From a virus, in the IMG/VR virus record IMGVR_UViG_3300037961_002898, positions 795 to 20,809 of that record: a stretch of DNA of 20,015 bases. One strand, given 5' to 3'. Below the pieces are notes generated by a model that saw only the letters and a program-made list of their open reading frames with translations, did not search any database and was not told the DNA's origin. Positions 14,244 through 20,015 of the stretch are shown one piece after another (the first letter of the stretch is position 1; each line of letters starts with the position of its first letter). The position numbers and the translations under genes were made by a program.

Positions 14244-14280
14244 GGAAAGGTGGTTCAAAAGAATCGCCTTTCCTTTTTTT
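14244..14280 (+). terminator. Strong intrinsic terminator after the major capsid gene
   Basis: GGAAAGGTGGTT (14244-14255) pairs with AATCGCCTTTCC (14262-14273) over 12 bp with two G-U wobbles around a CAAAAG loop, then TTTTTTT. It separates the capsid block from the tail/fibre block. A smaller inverted repeat ATACTA / TAGTAT (14219-14236) lies just before it. Confidence 0.9.
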
Positions 14281-14296
14281 ATGTCTACGCAAATAA

Positions 14297-14312
14297 ATGT
14301 GTATAGTAATAT
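14297..14312 (+). promoter_or_regulatory. Late-type promoter element TGTGTATAGTA after terminator
   Basis: ATGTGTATAGTAATA (14298-14312) with TATAGT at 14302-14307 and no -35 box. It lies right after the capsid terminator, so it would restart transcription for the 163-aa and fibre genes, leaving a leader of about 37 nt. Confidence 0.5.
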
Positions 14313-14350
14313 ATACATGTATGTTTAGGACTTGTTTTTAGGAGCAAAAT

Positions 14351-14842
14351 ATGTCAGCATTATCAGATTATGTAGAATCTGGTTTACTAGACCATATCTT
14401 TCGCGGGGGTTCTTTCCCCAAACCATCTTTTTTGTCAATTGCGCTGTGTAGCGGTACACCCTTAGACAATCAATCTGGTGTTGATATGGGAGAATTACCA
14501 CAATTTTACAGTGATGGCACAACGTCAACAGGTTACGAAAGAATTCTTATTGGTCCTCCTGCGGATTCTGGAGATTCTTTTTGGAAATTCTACGAAGAAG
14601 ATTACAATGTCGGTAGCGGAGTTATTAAAAATTGCGATAAAATCATATGGAATACATCAGCAAAAGACCCATCAAATACAGATTTTGGGTGGGGTTGGGT
14701 TTCCGGGATAGCAATAATGGATCACCATGAAGTTGGATCTGGCAATATAATAATGAGAGCTCAATTGGACAACCCAAGGATAGTTTATGCGGGTGACACA
14801 TTAATGTTTGATGCGGAAAAACTTCTCGTTAGCTTTAAATAA
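14351..14842 (+). CDS. Putative virion structural protein, 163 aa
   Basis: N terminus LSDYVESGLLDHIFRGGSF, then PSFLSIALCSGTP, matches a widespread phage structural family that begins 'LsdylE..ll.hvfrg..f..p..lyvaL'; members are encoded next to tail and fibre genes and their exact place in the virion is mostly unknown. The rest is beta-rich (IIWNTSAKDPSNTDFGWGW, then VSGIAIMDHHEVGSGNI). ATG at 14351 follows TAGGAG at 6 nt. It directly precedes the fibre gene with 8 nt between them, and may sit at the base of the fibre or on the head or neck. No Cys-rich or coiled-coil segment. Confidence 0.7.
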   Translation: MSALSDYVESGLLDHIFRGGSFPKPSFLSIALCSGTPLDNQSGVDMGELPQFYSDGTTSTGYERILIGPPADSGDSFWKFYEEDYNVGSGVIKNCDKIIWNTSAKDPSNTDFGWGWVSGIAIMDHHEVGSGNIIMRAQLDNPRIVYAGDTLMFDAEKLLVSFK

Positions 14843-14850
14843 GGTCCAAA

Positions 14851-17800
14851 ATGACTATTAGATCTAGAGACGAATTTCAAAACTTATTAAATTCTCTACT
14901 TCCAGATAACACGACTAGAGAGATATCGCCAGAAGACATGAGATCAGTATTCACTGATCTTGCAGATTCTATTGGTTCTTTCTTGGCAAAGCAAGAAATT
15001 GTTTCACTAAATTTTGCTACGCCAGACACTAGAACTACAATAGCAGGCGAAGATGCTCTAAAACAAATAGGACTAGCAGGAAGATCTTCAAAAGACAATT
15101 CTGCCCTAGGTTATGGTGCATTACAGTTTAGTTACACTGGAGAAAGAAATACAGCAATAGGTTCTGAAAGTTTAAAGTTCCTATCTCTAGGTCATGACAA
15201 TATTGCTGTAGGTAAAGACACTCTTTGCGCAACGACTGCCGGTTCTGGTAATCTTGCACTAGGAAACTTTGCTTTACAAAAAAATAAAAGAGGTGACTTC
15301 AATATCGCTATAGGTTATGGCGCTGGTCACTATGTAGATGACAATTCAAGTTTTAAACTTTATTTAGGTTCTTTTCCTGATGCGTCAGGGGATTGCGACA
15401 CCACATACGATCAAGGCAAACCGCCCCTCATTTATGGCGATCTACTAAATAATCAACTTGGTATAGGTGTCAAGTCTTTTCACAACGACACTACTGCGCT
15501 TCAGGTTTCAGGCAATATAATACCTCACGAAAGCGGTGGTTCATTTTCTTTAGGTAGTGGTGCTTACACTTGGGACGCCTATCTTAATAATGTTTATATT
15601 TCTGGTGAATTGAGTTATCCCCTTGGTTGGGACTTCAATGTAACGGATGGTGCAGTCGCTCCTAATCTCGTTGCAAGTGGGGACACTATTCATATAAGCG
15701 GTGTTAGTGGAATAAAAACTGAATTCCTAGATCTAAACGAAAATAAGTATGTATTTATATCAGCAAGTCCAATCTCTGGTTGGGCGGAATCAAACTTAAA
15801 CTCTATATCTGGAGATAATGGTTTATTAAACAGTATTTCTGGTTATCCAAACGGTCTTATTTATCAGGCAAGCGGCTCTCTTGCCAGCGAAATCAATGAC
15901 GTTTCTGGAGTTGGTGGTCACATAGATCAAGTCAGTGGTTGGTCACAATATAATTTTTCTGCTATAAGCGGATTTCCAAACGGTCTATTATATCAAAGTA
16001 GCGGATCTCTTGCTAGTGAAATAAACTCAGTATCTGGCGTCGGGGGTGTTATCGACCAAGTTTCTGGTTATTTAGCTCATTATGATCAAGGTTTGATATA
16101 TCTTGTTAGCGGTTGGAACAAGAACTATACAGACGCGCAAGTGGGTGCTGCTGGTGGTTATACTTTCTGGGAATTAGAAGGTCAATATGGCGCATCGGGA
16201 ATAATCAATCATGCAGATACGGTTATTATAAGTGGTTGTAGTGGTGTTGAAACCATACTAGATTTTAACGAAAATGGCGTAACAAATAACTACAGATTAA
16301 ATATTAACGCTGCGCCGATTTCTGGTTATATAGACGCTAGAGAAGCTGCTCTAAATACTTCAATAAGCGCAAACTCAAACGACATCGACGAGATTACAGA
16401 TGTAAAATTACCACAAATCTCTGGATACCCTAACGGTCTATTGTATTTGGCGAGTGGTTCGCTTGCTAGTGAAATAAATGATGTTTCTGGTGTTGGTGGA
16501 CAAATAGACTCTGTTAGTGGTTGGACTTATGCTAATCTAAATCTTCTTTCTGGAGTTCATGACGGTCCTCTTTGGGGAGGAAGACCGTCAGGTTTAATAT
16601 TCCAAGTCAGTGGATTCTTGAAACATTATATAGACAATAAAGACTTAACCGCCGGTGGTTACAACCACTGGAAAGTTGAGACTATAGATGATTACGACAC
16701 AACAAGATCTTCTTTTAACGTTGACTCAAAAGATACAGTATTATTCTCTGGTGTTGATGGTATCGCGATTAGTGGTTACGAAGACTCTAGTCTAAATACA
16801 GTTGAGATAAGCGCATCTCCTATCTCTGGATATCTTGAGTCTAGACTTGAATCTATTATTGAAGACATAAATACAAACACTGAAACCAATAACAGTCAAG
16901 CAACTTCTATTACTGATCTTGAGGGAAATATAGCGTCAACAGGTAGTACGCTTTTAAAAGAGATAGACACAATCAGTGGCGTAAACGGAACTTTAAAGCA
17001 AACAAGCGGAAACCTAAACAATACAATATCTTCTTTGTCGGGTTATTTAAGCAATTATCCAGAAGGTTTGATTTATTTAGTTAGTGGTTGGAATAAAGAT
17101 TATACCGATACTCAGGTAGACTTCAATGTAGGTGAAGATGGATACGGTTACTGGAGAATTGGTGACGCAACAGACATTAACTACCAAGTCGGATCAACGG
17201 ATAAAGTAAACGCAATCGGCAAAGATGGAATTTCTACACAAGTAAGACAAGATGCCGGTATAAACTATTTAGATATCTCTGCCTCTCCTTTATCTGGACT
17301 GATGGCAAATGACCTTAATAGCATCTCTGGTATCGGCGGTATAATAGACGAAAGAATAAAAAGTGCTGGTGGAGATGGAACGTTTTTTGCTTGGGTTCTT
17401 TCTGACTCAGTTAGAGATTCTCAAATACAAGGAACTGACAAGGCAAAGTTTGTCGGAGTTTCTGGTATAGAAACTTTCTTGGAAGTAGACAACGACAAAG
17501 TTCTGATATCCGCACATCCTCTTTCTGGATACCTTGACTCTAGAATTGATGGAATATCTTCTCAACTTGACTGTATAAAAGGTGTAAACTGCCCGGATTC
17601 AAACACAGAGTGTTGCGATAATGTTAGCGGTTGGGCGCAAACCAATCTCAACATCCTGAGCGGCATTGCTCCTACAGTCTATGGTCCAAGTGGATTAATC
17701 TGGAGTGTAAGTGGTTATAATAAATCATATACTGACCAGCAAATACAAGGTCTGTCTCTTTCTTCTGACACTTACTCTCATTGGAGAATAAGCGACGGAA

Positions 17801-18921
17801 CTACAATTCGTAGTATTAGAGCTTTAGAAGAAACTCAGTTTCTGGGTGTTAGTGGAATAGAAACTCAGACAAGGACTACGGGTGCTAGTGGATTGACCAT
17901 ATCTGCCGGTCCTCTGTCGGGTTGGGCAAACTACAACTTCTATAATGAACTTGGTCAGACAAGGATCAGAGCAAAACAAGCAAAGAACGATGCGGTTGCT
18001 CACGCCAACCTTGTTAGTGGTTCCTTGGCTTATGAGATAAATCAAGTCTCTGGTTATCCCAACGGTCTGGTTTATCAGGTTAGTGGTTGGACTGCCGGTG
18101 AACTTAACTCCATATCTGGGGTCGGTGGTCAGATAGATGCTGTTAGCGGTTGGTCTCTAGAAAATCTAACTCAAATATCTGGATTTAACGGCATAATAGA
18201 TCAGGTTAGCGGTTGGACAGGGTATAATTTAGATGCTATATCTGGCGTAGACGGTGTAATTGATCAAGATGTTTCCGCAATGAGCGGCGCTTTAAACAAT
18301 GAACTAAACCTTCTATCTGGGGTTGCAGATAATCTTTGGAATGGTTATCCTTCTGGTTTAATCTGGCAGGTTAGCGGTATACTTAATACTATACCCGTTC
18401 TTAACTTTACTGCTGGTTCTGGTTTGAAACTTGAAAACTCTGAGTTCAGAACTCACGGAAGCGGAACTTTCAACAAAGTTATCCTAAGTAGAAACTCTGA
18501 TCCATCTGGTCAAATAGTTGCTGATTCTGGTGGTCCTAATAATATTGTTAATTCAAGTGGTTATCTTGTCACTCCTTTCTACGATAAAAGGACCACGCTA
18601 GAAACCGCAATAACTCCTTCTGCTGCAAATTCTGGTGCTATATTCTTTGCTGGAGATCATCCGGTAAGGTCTCAAGGTTCTTCTTGGTCAAGACCTGTCA
18701 ATATAGAAGGTTTTCTACAAAATAATTTGCTTGCGCCAACAAGTTATAATAGTCCTACGAGCGGTAGACTTACGGTTATGGATGATCAGTTTTCAACGTC
18801 TGAAACTGTTTACATAATAAACAGAGATACTTTTCTTTCAATTAGCGGAGGATTGTTCTGTGTTGCAAGTTTAGTAAATGGAGAATATAGACCAATTTAT
18901 CATTCTTGTAGTGGAGTTTAA
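14851..18921 (+). CDS. Long tail fibre, YadA-like head and SG-repeat shaft
   Basis: A 1356-aa fibre subunit. Residues 1-60 (DNTTREISPEDMRSVFTDLA) match N-terminal anchoring segments common in marine phage fibres. Residues about 84-160 carry four YadA-like head repeats: GERNTAIGSESL, GHDNIAVGKDTL, GSGNLALGNFAL and FNIAIGYGAG, which in YadA form a left-handed trimeric beta-roll. From about 280 to 1190 the shaft is built of repeated modules with VSGW and SGYPNGL motifs, including at least four copies of a 35-residue block. GVNCPDSNTECCDN (about 912-925) is the only Cys cluster. The last 160 residues are a distinct end domain (HGSGTFNKVILSR..., YIINRDTFLSISGGLF), presumably receptor-binding or trimerising. 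Ribosome site is modest (AAGG). Confidence 0.85.
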   Translation: MTIRSRDEFQNLLNSLLPDNTTREISPEDMRSVFTDLADSIGSFLAKQEIVSLNFATPDTRTTIAGEDALKQIGLAGRSSKDNSALGYGALQFSYTGERNTAIGSESLKFLSLGHDNIAVGKDTLCATTAGSGNLALGNFALQKNKRGDFNIAIGYGAGHYVDDNSSFKLYLGSFPDASGDCDTTYDQGKPPLIYGDLLNNQLGIGVKSFHNDTTALQVSGNIIPHESGGSFSLGSGAYTWDAYLNNVYISGELSYPLGWDFNVTDGAVAPNLVASGDTIHISGVSGIKTEFLDLNENKYVFISASPISGWAESNLNSISGDNGLLNSISGYPNGLIYQASGSLASEINDVSGVGGHIDQVSGWSQYNFSAISGFPNGLLYQSSGSLASEINSVSGVGGVIDQVSGYLAHYDQGLIYLVSGWNKNYTDAQVGAAGGYTFWELEGQYGASGIINHADTVIISGCSGVETILDFNENGVTNNYRLNINAAPISGYIDAREAALNTSISANSNDIDEITDVKLPQISGYPNGLLYLASGSLASEINDVSGVGGQIDSVSGWTYANLNLLSGVHDGPLWGGRPSGLIFQVSGFLKHYIDNKDLTAGGYNHWKVETIDDYDTTRSSFNVDSKDTVLFSGVDGIAISGYEDSSLNTVEISASPISGYLESRLESIIEDINTNTETNNSQATSITDLEGNIASTGSTLLKEIDTISGVNGTLKQTSGNLNNTISSLSGYLSNYPEGLIYLVSGWNKDYTDTQVDFNVGEDGYGYWRIGDATDINYQVGSTDKVNAIGKDGISTQVRQDAGINYLDISASPLSGLMANDLNSISGIGGIIDERIKSAGGDGTFFAWVLSDSVRDSQIQGTDKAKFVGVSGIETFLEVDNDKVLISAHPLSGYLDSRIDGISSQLDCIKGVNCPDSNTECCDNVSGWAQTNLNILSGIAPTVYGPSGLIWSVSGYNKSYTDQQIQGLSLSSDTYSHWRISDGTTIRSIRALEETQFLGVSGIETQTRTTGASGLTISAGPLSGWANYNFYNELGQTRIRAKQAKNDAVAHANLVSGSLAYEINQVSGYPNGLVYQVSGWTAGELNSISGVGGQIDAVSGWSLENLTQISGFNGIIDQVSGWTGYNLDAISGVDGVIDQDVSAMSGALNNELNLLSGVADNLWNGYPSGLIWQVSGILNTIPVLNFTAGSGLKLENSEFRTHGSGTFNKVILSRNSDPSGQIVADSGGPNNIVNSSGYLVTPFYDKRTTLETAITPSAANSGAIFFAGDHPVRSQGSSWSRPVNIEGFLQNNLLAPTSYNSPTSGRLTVMDDQFSTSETVYIINRDTFLSISGGLFCVASLVNGEYRPIYHSCSGV
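15838..16071 (+). repeat. Two copies of 105-nt fibre module
   Basis: Copies at 15838-15942 and 15967-16071 encode SGYPNGLIYQASGSLASEI-type and SGFPNGLLYQSSGSLASEI-type blocks with identical spacing. They are diverged at synonymous sites, so old duplicates rather than recent ones. 24 nt lie between the copies. Confidence 0.8.
16420..16524 (+). repeat. Third copy of 105-nt fibre module
   Basis: Encodes SGYPNGLLYLASGSLASEI followed by NDVSGVGGQIDSVSGW, in frame with the two earlier copies and with the same length. Confidence 0.8.
18016..18240 (+). repeat. Rearranged distal fibre module copies
   Basis: SGSLAYEINQVSGYPNGLVY followed by QVSGWTAGELNSISGVGGQI and two more VSGW units: the same elements as the upstream modules but in permuted order, suggesting shuffling or in-frame recombination in the distal shaft. 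Confidence 0.65.
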
Positions 18922-18923
18922 AA

Positions 18924-20015
18924 GTGGGAAGTTGTTGTTGCACACCGCCGCCAGATCCGCCACCTTTAGGTGCTTGTTGTTTCACAGAGATAGTTAACAC
19001 TGAACCAAAAAGCACTGGAGCTGCTCGTCAAAACCAAGGCAGTCCGTATGACGTGCTTAACAATGGTGATCCAGTAGGTAGTTTAGATGCTGCTATAACC
19101 GCCTTGAGTCAGTACCTTCAGGCTGGAGTAGATCTCGGGTATTTCTATGACGTAAACGGGGATGGGTTTATAACCGCCAATGATCTACTTATTTTAATAA
19201 ATTTCAGAAATTTTCTTCAGAGTAATCCTAGGTCTCAAGGAAACATATGCGAAGACAATGTAACTGAAGCTCAATGCTTTGCTAGTTTCCGAGGTATAGG
19301 GTTTGATAGTTCTGATTTTACGTCTGGTCAAGACACTTTATTTAAAAGATACAACCATAGATTTAAAGCAAACCAAAGTTGCGGAGAACAAGTTTCATGT
19401 CCTAATGTTCCTAGTATTACTTATAACACTGCTTGTGGAGAAGTAGATTGCCCCGGATATTACTGTAATCAAAAGACTGGCGAATGCGGTTTACGTAACA
19501 CTATAGACTCAAGTTTGTTAAGCAGATGGCCGTATTCTTTGGTTGACAATTGTGAGGAATGTGAAAAAACTAACCCCGGATGCTGCTGCAAATACTGGAC
19601 AGACCCTGAAGGGAAAATACCAGACTACAATAACGTTACTTATGTTTTCGACGATTACCTTTGCAAAGGTAGAAGAATTTTTCATGTAAATCAATACATA
19701 ACTCCTGATGCATATTTTGCTAGTAAAGAAGAAAATGGATTTTCAATAGATGAGAACTCAAACTTTATTTGCGATGCCTTGTCTCCTTGTAATGGAGACG
19801 ATCCTGATGATGATGATGATACTCCTGTTAGCGGTTGGTATTGCCTTGAGCAGTTTAACAGTGGAAACAAGTTTTGTCAATTCTTTAACAGAGACCCTAA
19901 AGAAGAAGGGTTTATTGACACTGAAGTAAAAGGTGGTCCGTTTCAAGAGAAAAGTATTTGCGACGAGAACTGCGGTGGTGGCGGTGGTGGTAACGGCGGT
20001 GGCGGCGGTGGCGGC
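18924..20015 (+). CDS. Cys-rich, dockerin-like structural protein (partial at 3' end)
   Basis: A frame open from GTG at 18924 to the window end (364 codons, no stop, no in-frame ATG). GGAG 7 nt before the GTG and a 2-nt gap from the fibre stop support the start. It begins VGSCCCTPPPDPPPLGACCF. Residues 43-98 hold two dockerin-like repeats: a degenerate DVLNNGDPVGSLDAAITAL, then DVNGDGFITANDLLILI, whose Asp76, Asn78, Asp80 and Asp87 match a calcium-binding EF-hand loop. The later part has many Cys in CxxC, CCC and CEEC arrangements (for example GCCCKYW), a DDPDDDDD stretch and a terminal polyglycine run. Probably a virion surface, fibre-associated protein; the host-binding or cohesin-like partner is unknown. 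Confidence 0.8.
   Translation, partial: MGSCCCTPPPDPPPLGACCFTEIVNTEPKSTGAARQNQGSPYDVLNNGDPVGSLDAAITALSQYLQAGVDLGYFYDVNGDGFITANDLLILINFRNFLQSNPRSQGNICEDNVTEAQCFASFRGIGFDSSDFTSGQDTLFKRYNHRFKANQSCGEQVSCPNVPSITYNTACGEVDCPGYYCNQKTGECGLRNTIDSSLLSRWPYSLVDNCEECEKTNPGCCCKYWTDPEGKIPDYNNVTYVFDDYLCKGRRIFHVNQYITPDAYFASKEENGFSIDENSNFICDALSPCNGDDPDDDDDTPVSGWYCLEQFNSGNKFCQFFNRDPKEEGFIDTEVKGGPFQEKSICDENCGGGGGGNGGGGGGG
19974..20015 (+). repeat. Polyglycine GGN codon run at window edge
   Basis: Fourteen consecutive GGT/GGC codons with a single AAC, reaching the window end. Low complexity; flexible linker, or an assembly edge, since contigs often break in such tracts. Confidence 0.7.

Noticed and set aside
1-20015. 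CRISPR arrays, integrase, transposase, toxin-antitoxin or anti-phage systems
   Set aside because: No spacer-repeat arrays and no recognisable proteins of these types were seen on either strand.

Overview
The window looks like part of a double-stranded DNA tailed phage, or an uncultured marine-type viral contig, of low to moderate GC. The evidence is a packed co-directional block with ATGA-type start/stop overlaps, a complete terminase large subunit, portal, prohead protease/scaffold, decoration protein and HK97-type major capsid protein in canonical order, and fibre-type structural proteins. No host gene, tRNA, integrase or insertion sequence was recognised. The host cannot be named. A dockerin-like calcium motif and Cys-rich structural proteins invite comparison with aquatic bacterial lineages rich in such domains, but that is only a hint.

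Left arm (about 1-2004, minus strand): a 44-codon gene behind a near-consensus sigma-70 promoter, then a three-gene cassette read right to left: FkbM-type methyltransferase, sulfotransferase-like protein and DUF1289 protein. The two enzymes and the plus-strand GDP-mannose 4,6-dehydratase are a likely carbohydrate or surface-modification set. Between the small gene and the cassette lies a plus-strand promoter that points into the cassette as antisense.

Central intergenic region (2005-2393): an 11-bp inverted repeat abutting an intrinsic terminator (plus strand), which could be a short structured RNA, and the sigma-70-like promoter of the rightward operon.

Pre-morphogenesis block (2394-7130, plus): a small Cys-containing protein, a protein with a virion-type C-terminal motif, a short sigma-70 region-2 protein of T4 gp55 type, an HTH/coiled-coil protein (terminase small subunit candidate), GDP-mannose dehydratase, an unknown 82-aa protein, an HNH nuclease, an ERCC4-type nuclease and a ClpP-type serine protease. 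All are tightly packed and probably translationally coupled.

Morphogenesis block (7127-20015, plus): TerL; portal; a prohead protease-scaffold fusion with a good internal start that could make the scaffold alone; decoration protein; major capsid protein; a strong intrinsic terminator; a 163-aa structural protein; a 1356-aa fibre with YadA-like head repeats and many Ser-Gly modules; and a Cys-rich, dockerin-like structural protein that starts at GTG and runs off the window. Portal, protease and the 163-aa gene each follow a TGTGTATAnTA element without a -35 box, which suggests a shared late promoter class. The tail tube, neck and tape-measure genes expected after the capsid gene are not in this window.
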